NCBI RefSeq assembly: GCF_029962835.1
Contig: NC_080591.1
Coordinates: 45,267,501 to 45,331,500, forward strand
Source: Magnolia sinica
Lineage: Eukaryota > Streptophyta > Magnoliopsida > Magnoliales > Magnoliaceae
Length of the DNA stretch: 64,000 nucleotides
Direction: 5' to 3'
Below the pieces are notes generated by a model. The model was not told where the DNA came from, ran no database searches, and saw nothing but the letters and a program-made list of their open reading frames with translations. Position numbers and translations under genes: made by a program. Numbering within the stretch: the first letter of the stretch is position 1; the number at the start of each line of letters is the position of its first letter. This document shows positions 44,418 through 55,152 of the stretch, one piece after another.

Positions 44418-46540
44418 ATGTATATGCAAGAGTGGGAACGTCAATATTCTGAGCTAGTTTTAGAGAATGCAAGAAATTATGAAGGGTTGTCAGATGATTA
44501 TGTTAGGAAACAACTTATTTCTCAAAATCTTTTTGAAACCATCATCAAGAACCGACCGAAATATAATGCTCCACCTGTTAAGAAATCCTTACGTGATCAC
44601 ATGCGGGAAATAATTACACTCCATGGATTAAGAAAACAGTATGTGAATGTTGGAGTTATCATAATTATGGGAGTAAGAACTATTATCACCCATCAGATAA
44701 GAAGAAAACAATGCGTGATTATATTATGGGTGATAATATGTACCAACAACCATCAGATTCTCCACCTATAAGCCGTATGACTATAATCAATGGAAACCTC
44801 AATATTGGGAAGATGAACTAGCTATACATTATAGTGACAATTCTCTTGGGTCCTCTACCTTTGAAATCCAACCATAAACGATCCAAGAGGATTCACTTCA
44901 GGGTTACACAAATGATTTTTCTACCATTAGAAAAATGATAAAAGCACTTGAAGCGCGCCTTGATAAGCTAATGGAGGATAGTTTACCCCGACCTCAACCT
45001 TATCCAATTCTTCATTCCTAACTCCCTACTGATAATCAGTGGAAACATCAACATTAGAGAGATGAACCGCCAATTGATTTTAATAAGTACTCCCTTGGAT
45101 TTCCTACCTATGAGATTCAACCGGAAATAATCTAAGATGAGTTAATTCAAAAATACATACATGCTTAAGATCAATTCAACGAATATCTCGCACAAGCAGT
45201 CATAGGTATTAAGAAATCATTAGAGGCGAGTGAACCCGCCATTCAAGAAGTTCAACTACATCTTAATGAGGAGGAAGAGGCTAGTTCATACCAGCTTCAA
45301 TCCAATCCGAAAACACAATGCGAGGAAAGTGATCCTAACTCGCTTGTGAAGAATACTGAAATTGAGAATGAAGAGTTGGATTGTGTTAATACAGTTCAAT
45401 TTCCCAAAGAGTCGATCTCGATAACTGTTTAAAGGAATGATCAAGAGACATGAGTGTCTTTCAAATATAATGATACTACACACTCCAGTCATATGACACA
45501 CTTGACTTCAATATGGAGGAAGAGGCTAGTTTATTTGAGCCTTAACCAAACCTAGAAAAATAGTGTGATGTAAGTGATCTCATCCCACTTGTGTACTATA
45601 CTGAATTGGATAATGATAAGTATTGGGATGAGAATCATGAGTTTACAGCCCAAATTCCCCTAAAATCGATCTCAAGTTTGGTCCAAGTCAATGATCAAGG
45701 GATGCAGGAAGTGGTCGACCATAATGATCTACTCCACCCATCTGACATGTTTAATTTAAGTGTGGAGGAGGATGAGCCGCTTTCAATTGACCCTTCCAAC
45801 TCTTGTGAGGCATGTTTAGACTACTCCCCTAATTTAACTTATAAGATGGTTGGGGAGATGGATGAGTTGCCCGATATGACTCTGGAATTTGAACCATCCA
45901 ATGAAGGCCACCATCTGAGCTATACACTTTTGATGATTCAATGCCTATACTGAGAAGCTTCAATGAACAGAATCTTCACATCAATACTTCATCAATTGAT
46001 CCTCAATATGTCTATGTAGGGCAAGAGCAAGAGAACACGCGTCCATCCACTTTCAAAGACGATGGAATCCTTGGACAGATCATCACAAAATTCAATATGG
46101 AAAATGAGCCACTCTCAACTGAATTTTCCAACTCTTTAGAAAATTGCTTGGCACACTATGCAGATTCAAACGATCCCATGATATAAGACGTAGTGAATGT
46201 CTTACAAGATAACATCTCGGTAGTTGTTACTAATCGAGAGAACCCTTATTCTAAAACCTTTCCCTTCACATATCTTGAATGTTTACTATTACAGGAGGGA
46301 GAGCTGACAATTGAACTGAAGTCTAAAACTTCAAAATGTGTTGAGACTACATCTGCTGAGAATTTTTTTGAATTTTATCTACTTGCAGTCTTTTATTCAC
46401 CATGGGGTACTAACTCTGAAACTTTCTCTGTCGCAGATGAATCATATATACTTTGGACACCTCGGGAAATTAAAAGAAAACCTTATGTTAAGGTCCATAA
46501 ATTTCTCTAAAAATTTATGCTCCAGGGTATCCAAGCCTAT
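44418..46540 (+). pseudogene. B novel Glu-rich ORF region in place of gag-pol
   Basis: ATG 44418 opens 117 codons (MYMQEWERQYSELVLENARN). After frame changes, acidic stretches continue: QWKPQYWEDELAIHYSDNSL then, some 240 bp on, QWKHQH-stop-RDEPPIDFNK, an internal repeat. Then come ORFs at 45591-45953 (MYYTELDNDKYWDENHEF), 45941-46186 and 46193-46510. I see no Athila capsid motif (LLPKFHGLD), no zinc knuckle and no protease. The last part (DESYILWTPRE, KGFWIILLRNLL) matches the segment after protease in A. I do not recognise the protein. It could be a highly diverged gag N-terminus plus a spacer. Confidence 0.55.
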
Positions 46541-47625
46541 TACAAAAAGGGCTTTTGGATAATCTTGTTAAGAAACCTACTTAGAAATTTATCAAGATAT
46601 TGGCCAGAGGAGGAACCTTGCAACATGATTGAGTAGTTTTTCCCTTGCTTTCCTAGTTTAGGATTAGTTTATTGCTTTCATAGAATTTAGGATAGTTTGC
46701 TTTCAGCTGTTTTAGGATAGTTTGCTTATCATTGGTTTGAGTCTTTTGTGCTAACCCATTTTTCACACTGAGATCATTAGAAAAGCCTCAAAATTCCTTC
46801 TTCAGGTACTATCTCTCCATCACTTCCCTTTTCTTTTCATTGCCTTTTTTACATTACATGCTTATTTCTTTTACATTGAGCATAATGTAGATTTTATGTT
46901 GGGGATGGGAGATTAGGCATGCTAATCAATTGTTTTCTTAGTTTTTGAAAATTGTGGAAAATTGAAAAAAAAAATAAAATTGAAGTATAAGATGTTTAAT
47001 GTTGATGATTTATGTCTCTTGGATTCAGTTACTTAGAGATTTCAAAGTAAGTTCGAATTATTAATCCATGGAAGGAACCAACTTGGGAAATTTGTCCATC
47101 ATGTTCAATGAGAAGAATTGAAAAGAAAGAAAAATAAATAAATACCCAACTAAAAAACCAATTGTCATCGAAAATGAGTACCTATTAAAGATTTTTTAAA
47201 AGGTTAACATAGTATGAAAGCCATCGATGGATAATTAAAAGCTGGAGGAATGAAAAGATGAACTGTAAGGCAAGTTTTGGTTTAGGTTTTGGTTGTCCTG
47301 AATGCTCTTTTGATTATCAATGTTATCATGAAAATGGAGAATTGAACCTTTGATTGTAATAAGTCTAAAATTTATTATACACTCATGGAACTCAATGTTT
47401 AGAATTGTTCTAATTGGAGGATTAATACTTTAAATTAGATTGTGAAATTTATTGAATGCTAGAGTTGAGGAGAAGGCGATGCTCAACATTAATGTATCTT
47501 AGAATTCTATTATCTGGATTGTTTTTTAAAAAAAAAACACTTGAACTTATAGAAATTGTCCTATAGTTCTCGAAATAATTTTCACATACTTTGCTCAGGA
47601 CTAGCAAAATGCTGGTTGGGGATTG
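46541..47625 (+). other. B 3' UTR and purine tract
   Basis: Non-coding. Conserved tract ACATTGAGCATAATGTAG then ATGTTGGGGATGGGAG (46874-46912). Ends AAAATGCTGGTTGGGGATTG before the TG of the forward U3 copy. Confidence 0.75.
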
Positions 47626-48124
47626 TGTTAAGGGTTAAATATTGCATATTATCCCCCATTTATTACTTGGTTTTATGAACATGATAATACTTAATGTTCT
47701 ATTTTAATCATGTTTGTGTTGCAAGGTGAATTTAAGAGCTTAGATTGAAAAGGATGCTAAAAGCATAGATTTAATGCTCAAGAATCACCAAAGCTGAGGA
47801 TGGATCTTAGGAGACCAAGATTGAAGAATTAACGTGCCAAAGATCTAAGGAAACCAAGTGAAGAATGAAGAGAATCCACAATTTAAAGTGTCAGTCGGCT
47901 AGCTCGTGTTTTGGTTCGACTAGCCCAAGAATTCAGCTAGCCCAAGAAAGTTCAGCTTAAAATCCAGCAACATGTTCTTCTGGAACTTACAGAAGTTCGG
48001 CTAGCCGAATCTCTGCTTCAGCTAGCCTAAGGTTACGCAAATTCTGCACGGATTGCGTAAATTTGAGGCGGTTTCCGGATTCTTCCAACTCGGTGCAAAA
48101 GTTGGAGTTATACAACTATAAATA
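47626..48124 (+). repeat. B 3' end: forward U3 copy (left arm of palindrome)
   Basis: TGTTAAGGGTTAAATATTGC through the CTAGCC-type palindromes to TATAAATA at 48117-48124. R and U5 are missing; a 27-bp spacer links it to the inverted arm. Confidence 0.9.
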
Positions 48125-48151
48125 GGAGTTCCTAGGCATCTTCTAGGGTTT

Positions 48152-48682
48152 CTTATTTATAATTGTGCAACTTTAATTTTTGCACTGAGTTTGAAGAATC
48201 CGGAAACCGCCTCAAATTTATGGAGTCTGGGCTAGCTGAACCATAGGCTAGCCGAGCTTCGGCTAGCCGACTGACACTCGGGTTAGCAGAAGCAAAGATT
48301 CGGCTAGCTGAACTTCCACAAGTTCTAGAAGAACATGTTGCTAGATTTTCAGCCAAACTTTCTTGGGCTGGCTGAATTCTTGGGCTAGCTGAACCAGAAC
48401 TTGGACTACCCGACAGACACTTCAAATCTTGGATTCTCTTCATTCCTCACTTGGTTTCCTTGGAACTTTCGCACATGAATTCTTCAATCTTGGTCTCATA
48501 AGATCCATCCTTGGCTTTGGTGATTCTTGAGCGTTAAATCTATGCTTTTAGCATCCTTTTCAATCTAAGCTCTTAAATTTACCTTGCAACACAAATATGA
48601 TTAAAATAGAACATTAGGCATTATCATGTTCATAAAATGAAGTAATAAATGGGGGATAATATGCAATATTTGACCCTTAACA
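48152..48682 (-). repeat. B 3' end: inverted U3 copy (right arm of palindrome)
   Basis: The minus strand of this stretch starts TGTTAAGGGTCAAATATTGC at 48682 and follows the forward arm to its TATA box (TTATAAATAA at 48152-48161). The arms are roughly 90% alike, but the inverted arm carries extra CGGCTAGCCG copies, so it derives from a different U3 variant. It ends with CA-3' exactly at the ATTCT TSD. Confidence 0.9.
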
Positions 48683-48687
48683 ATTCT
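48683..48687 (+). other. Right TSD of B (ATTCT)
   Basis: Identical to 20432-20436. Confidence 0.9.
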
Positions 48688-48897
48688 CAGTTACATCTCT
48701 TTTTGGAAAAACTCCGATCTCATTGGACCGGCCCTTGCACTGTTACTAATGTCTATCCTCATGGGGCCGTTGAGATTCAAAATCCAAACACTGGCAATGA
48801 TTTAAAAGTGAATGGACATCGTTTAAAGTCATTTGATGATAAATTTAATTCAGAGGACATGTCCATGCCTCTGAATGATCCTGTTTACCAGGATTGA
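48688..48897 (+). pseudogene. C pol C-terminus
   Basis: With the TSD bases the frame reads [55 protein letters not shown] and [15 protein letters not shown]-stop. This is the SH3-like C-terminal end of Athila integrase and continues 20436. Confidence 0.88.
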
Positions 48898-49970
48898 CTT
48901 CTTAGTCTGACGGAGGTGTAGTTAGGTTTACTGTTTTCCATCGTTTTAGGATAGTTTGCTTTATGCTATTTTAGGATAGCTTGCTTATCGTCTGTTTGAG
49001 TCTTTTGTGTTATCTCATCTTCACACTGAGATCATTAGAAAAGTCTTAAAATTTCTTCTTTAGGTATTCTCTTTCCATCACTTCCCTTTTTTTTCATTAC
49101 CTCTTTTGCATTACATGCTTATTTCTTTTACATTGAGGACAATATAGATTTTAGGTTGGGGGTGGGGGATTAGGTAAACTAATCAGTTGTTTTCTTAGTC
49201 CTTGACCAAAAATTGCAAAAAAGTGTAAAATTTTGGAAAATTAGAATTATAAGATGCTTAATGTTGATGATTTATGTCTCTTTAATTCGGTTACTTGGAG
49301 TTTCAAAGATAAGTTTAAATTATTAATCCATGAGTAGAAGTTTTAAACATTGATCGAGTCATGATTTCACATTTCACATTTAGCCATCACATTAAAGCTT
49401 CAGTCAACATTGAATTGTTAACTTGGTGATTATTTAGCATGGAAGGAACCAACCTAGGGAATTTGTCCATCATGTTAAAAAAATACCCAAGTAAAAAAAA
49501 CAGTTGTCTTTAAAAAGACCACTTATTAAAGGTCTTTAAAAATGTTGACATAGTGTGAAACCATCGATGAAAAAATCAAAAGCTGGAGGAATAAAAGGGG
49601 AATTAAAAGATGAACTTTAAGACAAGTTTCGTTTTAGGTTTTGGTTGACCTGAATGCTCTTTTGATTATCAATGTTGTCATGAAAATGAAGAATTGAACC
49701 TTTGATTGTGATAAGTCTAGACTTCATTATATACCTATGGAACTCAATGTTTGGAATGATTTTAATTAGAGGATTAATGTTTTGAACTTGATTATGAAGT
49801 TTACCGAGTGCTCGATTTTAGGAGAGAATAACGCTCAACATTGATGTATTTTGAAACTCTATTATCTAGTTTGTTTTTGAAACTTCTTGAGCTTACGGAA
49901 ATTATACAATGGTTTCGAAATATTTTTTGCATACTTTGGTCGAGACTAGAAAAATGCTGGTTGGGTATTG
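48898..49970 (+). other. C 3' UTR and purine tract
   Basis: Non-coding, A-rich. Conserved tract ACATTGAGGACAATATAG then GGTTGGGGGTGGGGG (49130-49168). Ends AAAATGCTGGTTGGGTATTG. Confidence 0.78.
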
Positions 49971-51215
49971 TGTTGAGGGTCAAATATTGCATATTATCCC
50001 CCATTTATATCTTGGTTTTATGAACATGATAATGCTTAATGTTCTATTTTACTTATATTTGTGTTGCAAGGTGAATTTTAGAGCTTAGATTGAAAAGGGT
50101 GCTAAAAGCATGGATTTGATGCTCAAGAATCACCAAGGCAAGGGATGGATCTTAGGAGACCAAGATTGAAGAATTCACATGCCAAAGATCCAAGAAAACC
50201 AAGTGAAGAACGAAGAGAATAAAAGATTTGAAGTGAAGAAAAGGAATCCTGAAACATCTTGCCAAAGCGTATTCTGAAACTCTGGGTTATTTTGTGAAAT
50301 TGCACAGAGTGAAGTGTATTTTGGGAAATTACTTAAAGGGAAGTCTATTTAAGCAAACTATGTAAATTTGAGGTGGTTTCTAGAGTTTTCCAACTAGGTG
50401 CGAAAGTTGGAATTCCATAACTATAAATAGGACTCCCTAGGATATTCCTAGGCATCTTCTAGGGTTTAAAGAATGGAGCAAAAGGGTGAAGAAGCCGTTG
50501 CCAAGTGTTTTTCTTCTTCTTCCTTAGTTATTTTAATGTTTTTCTTAAGAGACTTTGGTCCAATCATGTCTATGGTTGGCTAAACCTCTTAGCTAGGGTT
50601 AAGAGGTGAAGCTTGTAGCATGATGGGATGTTTCTCTTGCTTTAATTCATGTTTATGTTGAACCTTCTTTGATTCTAATTTGATTTTAAAAGAATACTTT
50701 CAGTTTTTAATGATTTATTGTGCCTTAAATTATACTAGATTTGCAATAGCTTTGAGTATCTTATTTTCCTTACTTTGAGATTGTGTGATTGGTAAATCCT
50801 GTTGTCGGTCATCGTCTCATGGGCATGGTTTGGTGATGGAATCCCTTCCAAGTATCACAATTCTCCACCTTTGAGAAATAGATCAATGAAAGTTCAGATT
50901 TGGTTTTATTGATATATCTTCCAATTGGATAGGATAGGACTCCAATTTTAATTGTGTGTTATTTGAATCAAGTAAGAGGTCTCCTTGATCACTACAAGTG
51001 GATCCTTGGCACCCTAGTTCCCACCTTTAAATTTTTAGTTTTAATTACTCTAATTATAATTACTCTCTCAAATACTTTAGAATTAGTTTCACATGTTTTT
51101 TTTAGTTTTACTTCTAGCTGCTTTAGAATACTCATGAGATTAGTCCATGTGGATTCGATCTCGGTCTCATCGAGATTATTACTACATCGCAAACCTACAC
51201 TTGGGGTTATGAACA
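49971..51215 (+). repeat. C 3' LTR (about 1245 bp)
   Basis: TGTTGAGGGTC to TTATGAACA. The U3 cassette at 50225-50350 has neither CGACCAGTCG nor CGGCTAGCCG. Instead it has ATTCTGAAACTCTG-type repeats, as in D. TATA box at 50422-50429. Confidence 0.88.
50422..50429 (+). promoter_or_regulatory. TATA box of C 3' LTR
   Basis: TATAAATA followed by GGACTCCC. Confidence 0.7.
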
Positions 51216-51444
51216 CCTGTATAGCAATAACTTTTAAATTAAACCTATCAGGTAGTGATTGCAGTATTTTTATGTAAACCTTGCTTCCATGGATTCTATC
51301 TCCAAGACCCCACATGGAATTTGCTATGTCATTTAATTTTGTATAGAAGTCCATAAAATACTCATTTTCTTCTATACGAAACTCATCAAATTCAGTGGTG
51401 GTAGTTCCTTCATGTGTCATTTCGAGATGATTGTTTAGATGTAT
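51216..51444 (-). pseudogene. Shard of Copia gag (UBN2-like)
   Basis: The minus strand reads LEMTHEGTTTTEFDEFRIEE, NEYFMDFYTKLNDIANSMWG and LPDRFNLKVIAI. This is the conserved middle of Ty1/copia (Sirevirus-like) Gag, matching the UBN2-type domain as I recall it. C inserted at its left and D at its right, leaving 229 bp. Confidence 0.85.
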
Positions 51445-51883
51445 TGTAAGTGTGAAATATTGCATATTTCTCCATATTTATACCTTGGTTTTATAAACAT
51501 GATAGTGTTTAATCAATCTAATTATGCATATTTTTATGTGCGAGGTGATTTTGAGAGCTTAAGGTGAAATTCATGCTAAAAGGAAGATTTATGCTTAAAG
51601 ATTACTAAATGAATATTTTGATATTTGAAAGTCATTAATGAAGAATTCACATGCCAAAGATCTAAGGAAACCAAGTGAAGAATGAATAGCATCAAAGATT
51701 TGAAGTGAAGAAAAAGGAATCCTGAAAACTGTCCTATAAAAATATATTTAAATTGTCCTAAAAAACATATTCTAAAACTCTGAGTCTAAAAAATGAAAGT
51801 TCTGAAAGTATATTGTGAGAACTGCGCAGAGTGTGTAAATTTGAGGTGATTTCTAGATTTTTCTAACTCAGTACGAAAGCTGG
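51445..51883 (+). repeat. D truncated 5' LTR (U3 only)
   Basis: TGTAAGTGTGAAATATTGC matches the LTR at 53626 up to GTACGAAAGCTGG, about 25 bp short of the TATA box. It is then fused to integrase codons (CATCTCTCATAAAG) with 1-2 bp of microhomology. Confidence 0.85.
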
Positions 51884-52567
51884 CATCTCTCATAAAGTGA
51901 GCACTCATACCACCCACAAATAAGCGGGCAAGCTGAGATTTCCAACAAGGAAATTAAAAAAATTAGAAAAAAAATAGTTAATCCTAACCATAAGGATTGG
52001 TCAATTCGCTTATGGGCTTACTATATAAATTGTAAGACCCCCATTGGAATGTCTCCCTTTAAACTCATCTATGGGAAAGCTTGTTGCCTACCTGTGGAGC
52101 TAAAGCATAGAACCTAGTGGGCTATCAAAATTTTGAACTTTAATTTGGACAACGCTGGCTCACTGTGCAAACTTCAATTCAATGAACTCGAAGAAATCTA
52201 GAACAATGCTTATGAGAACTTGAGAATTTACAAGGACGGGATAAAGGTTTTCCATGATAGGAACATCCTTTGAAAATCATTCATAACCGGTCAAAAGGTC
52301 CTTCTGTACAATTCTCAATTATATTTTTTCAGGTAAACTTCAATCTCGTTGGACCGGTCCATAGTTGTTACTAATGTCTATCCTCATAGGGTTGTCGAGA
52401 TAAAGAATTCGAAAAATGACAATGTTTTCAAAGTGAATGGACATCGTCTCAAGTCATTTGTTGAGAAGTTTAATTCAGAGGACATGTCCATGCCTTTGAG
52501 TGATAATGTGTATAGGGATTCACCTCCTAGTCTAAAGGAGGTGTGGTTAAGTTTATTACTTTCATAG
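51884..52567 (+). pseudogene. int: D integrase C-terminal part
   Basis: Starts ISHKVST and, in shifted frames, follows C from 19988: [60 protein letters not shown]. The final ORF runs to 52567 because the usual TGA after VYQD is a Ser codon here. Gag through most of pol is deleted. Confidence 0.83.
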
Positions 52568-53625
52568 GATTTAGGATTATGATAGTTTGATTTTAGTTTG
52601 TTTAGTCTTCGTGCTAACCCATTTACATGTTAAGAACATTGGAAAAGCTTCAATTCTCATTCATCAGGTATTATCTTTCCATCACTTCCCATTTCTTTTC
52701 TTTGTCTCATGTGCATTGCATGCTTATATCTTTTACATTGAGGAGAATGTAGGTTTTAGGTTGGGGGTGTGGATTAGGTAAACTGATCAGTGTTTTCTTA
52801 GTTTTAAGAACAAATTGTGAAAATTTTCAATTTTTCAAGCTAAAAACATGTTTAGGAAATGATCATTTGTAAAATTAAGAATGCTTTAAGTATGATGATA
52901 AGATAAGAGATTGAATTTAAAATTATTAGAGTTTGATCAACTAAATAAGACTATCGCTTACGTTCTTTCATTTAATTGATTATGAGGAAGCATCATGATA
53001 ATCTAAATCACAAGACACATTCAATTTGCTTTTTGTGAATAGTACTAGAATTTCTTATTGTTAGTATGAATATCATTAAAAGATATTGAGAATTGAGTCT
53101 GTAGAATTTTATCCACTTTTAAAAAATGAAAAGAACTAGTTAAAAAATAAAGAGATCGACAAAAAAGGTCGTGTATGATGAAAAGACTGGAAATGAATAA
53201 AAAGTCTGAAAAGAATGAATAAATAAAAAGGACCGTTGATATAAAATCAAAAATTGGAAAAAGAAGAAAAATGTGATAAGTTTAGAATCAGTACTTGATT
53301 ATTCAATAAAACTTGAGATGATGAGCGTGTCTAACATTATGAAATAGTAGTATATTATGGAAAGTAAATAGAATTCACTATGCACATTGAAAAAACTTAA
53401 TATATGAACTTATGCTCTTAAATAATTGATAAAGAAACTTTTTTATTGATTGCTCATGTGATTCGGATCTAGGTTTTCAAATTTTCACTCTTGCTTCTTT
53501 AGATTATACTCATTCATACTTGATTGCACAAAAGATTATTTTCTGAAAGTGATTTGAACATTGAAGATTGAAGATCACTTCATGCATGTTTTACTTGGGA
53601 CTAGCAAAATGCTGGTTGGGGGGTG
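52568..53625 (+). other. D 3' UTR and purine tract
   Basis: Conserved tract ACATTGAGGAGAATGTAG then GGTTGGGGGTGTGG (52735-52771). Ends AAAATGCTGGTTGGGGGGTG. Confidence 0.78.
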
Positions 53626-54867
53626 TGTTGAGTGTGAAATATTGTATTTTTTCTCCTATTTATACCTTGGTTTTATGAACATGATAGTGCTTAATCGATC
53701 TAATTATGAATGTTTTCATATGCGAGGTGATTTTGAGAACTTAAGGTGAAATTGATGCCAAAAGGAAGATTTATGCTCAGAAGATTACTAAATGAAGATT
53801 TTGAGATTTGAAAGTTATTAATGAAGATTTCACATGCCAATGATCTAAGGAAACCAAGTGAGGAATGAAGAGAATCGAAGATTTAAAGTGAAGAGAAAGG
53901 ATCCTGAAAATTGTCATAAAAAAACATATTCCTAAAAATTATCTTGAAAAAATATATTTTGAAATTTCAAATCTAAAAAATGAAAGTTCTAAAAGTCAAT
54001 TTTGAGAACTACACAGAGTGCGTAAATTTGAGGCGGTTTCTAGATTTTTCTAACTTGGTGTGATAGTTGGAGTTCCGTAACTATAAATAGGACTCCCTGG
54101 GATGCTCCAAAGCATCTTTTAGGGTTTGGAAAGGAAGAAAAGGCCTAAACGGGTGTTAACAACGTTCTTTCACTTCAATTTCTTCATGGATTATAGTATA
54201 TCTTTTACGTTTTCTTTTGTTTTTGAGTTAGCTATGACTAGTTAATCTCTTAGCTAGGGCTAAGAGGTGAAGCTATAGTTTATTTTAATGCTTCCTTTTC
54301 TTTGATTCTTGTTTATGTTGAACATCATTGATTTCTATTTTGAATTTAAGCAATATTTTCAGTTTTCTATGATTTATTATGACTCAAATTACAATAGATG
54401 TTGTGATAGCTTTGAATATCTTCTTTTCCTATTATAAGATTGTGAGATTGGTAAAACTCATGATTCACCATCGTCTCCTGGGCATAGTGGATACATGAAT
54501 TCCCTTCCTATCATCACAATACTCCTTCATTAATGACTAGATCAATGAAAAGTTCAAAGATGGATTTAATTGCTTTATCTTCCAATTGGATAGGATAGGA
54601 CTTTGATTCCAGTTGTGTGTGTTGAATCAAGTAAGGTAACATCCTGATAGCTACAAGTGGATCCTTGGTGCTCTAATTTCCTTTTGATTATTGATACTTT
54701 ATTCACAAATCCTCTCAACTATTCCTGAATTCAATTTAGATCTTTTTCTCATTCTAGTTCTAGCTCCAGTTATTTTCAAATTACGTACAAGTTTAGTCTC
54801 TATGGATTCGACCTCGACCTCACTGAGTTATTACTACATCACGACCCTACACTTGGGGTTGTGAACA
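53626..54867 (+). repeat. D/E LTR (1242 bp)
   Basis: TGTTGAGTGTG to GTGAACA, with purine tract on its left and primer site on its right. The U3 cassette matches C (third type). TATA box 54082-54089. Confidence 0.92.
54082..54089 (+). promoter_or_regulatory. TATA box of D/E LTR
   Basis: TATAAATA followed by GGACTCCC. Confidence 0.7.
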
Positions 54868-54873
54868 AGTTTT

Positions 54874-54891
54874 TGGCGCCATTGTTAGGGG
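54874..54891 (+). promoter_or_regulatory. Primer-binding site of E
   Basis: TGGCGCCATTGTTAGGGG, a decayed Asp-tRNA-type site, 14 of 18 positions. Confidence 0.75.
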
Positions 54892-55152
54892 TTACAGCTA
54901 CATTTTTCTGAGATTAATTGGTATTAGAATTAGGTTAAGATTAGGGTTAATTTTATTTTTTTAGGTTAGTTTTTTTTCTGAAATTGTTTTTAGAAACTAA
55001 CATTGTTTTCTCTTTTGTAGGATCTTAACATACCAACTCTAATCCGGTAACCTCTTTCCAATTCTCTCTTTCTTTTCTAGATTTCTTATTTGCTTTAGTT
55101 TTTTGTCTTATAGGCTTTAGTTATTTGGTTCTTGAGGGTTGTACGTGTTTCA
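54892..55152 (+). other. E leader
   Basis: Short T-rich leader with one TTTTTAGAAACTAAC and the splice-acceptor-like CTTTTGTAGG (55013-55022) followed by ATCTTAACATA. Confidence 0.65.

Larger units (their letters stand above)
20437..48682 (+). mobile_element. B: pol-less Athila derivative with an inverted 3' terminus
   Basis: B begins with a forward Athila LTR (TGTTGAGGGTC) and ends at 48682 with the reverse complement of that start (GACCCTTAACA). Perfect ATTCT duplications flank it and the target gene is restored when B is removed. Its own sequence is 20437-20708 plus 42922-48682, about 6 kb; the rest is A and its nested guests. The interior has a good Asp-type primer site and novel Glu-rich ORFs in place of gag and pol. 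The 3' LTR is replaced by a forward and an inverted copy of U3. Confidence 0.85.
18640..51215 (+). mobile_element. C: Athila-like retrotransposon, host of the nest (5' part off-window)
   Basis: Its RT/RNase H and integrase lie at 18640-20436 and its pol C-terminus, 3' UTR and 3' LTR at 48683-51215. Joining 20436 to 48688 restores LYNS-QLHLF without loss, as seen in the related copy at 52300. The gag, protease and RT N-terminus must lie left of G, outside the window. C itself is flanked on the right by a shard of Copia gag. It carries G and B as insertions. Confidence 0.85.

Noticed and set aside
48152-48682. Inverted U3 as an independent solo LTR or MITE next to B
   Set aside because: It lacks R/U5 and its own TSD, ends exactly at the B ATTCT duplication, and the pol of C is restored only if both arms are removed together with B.
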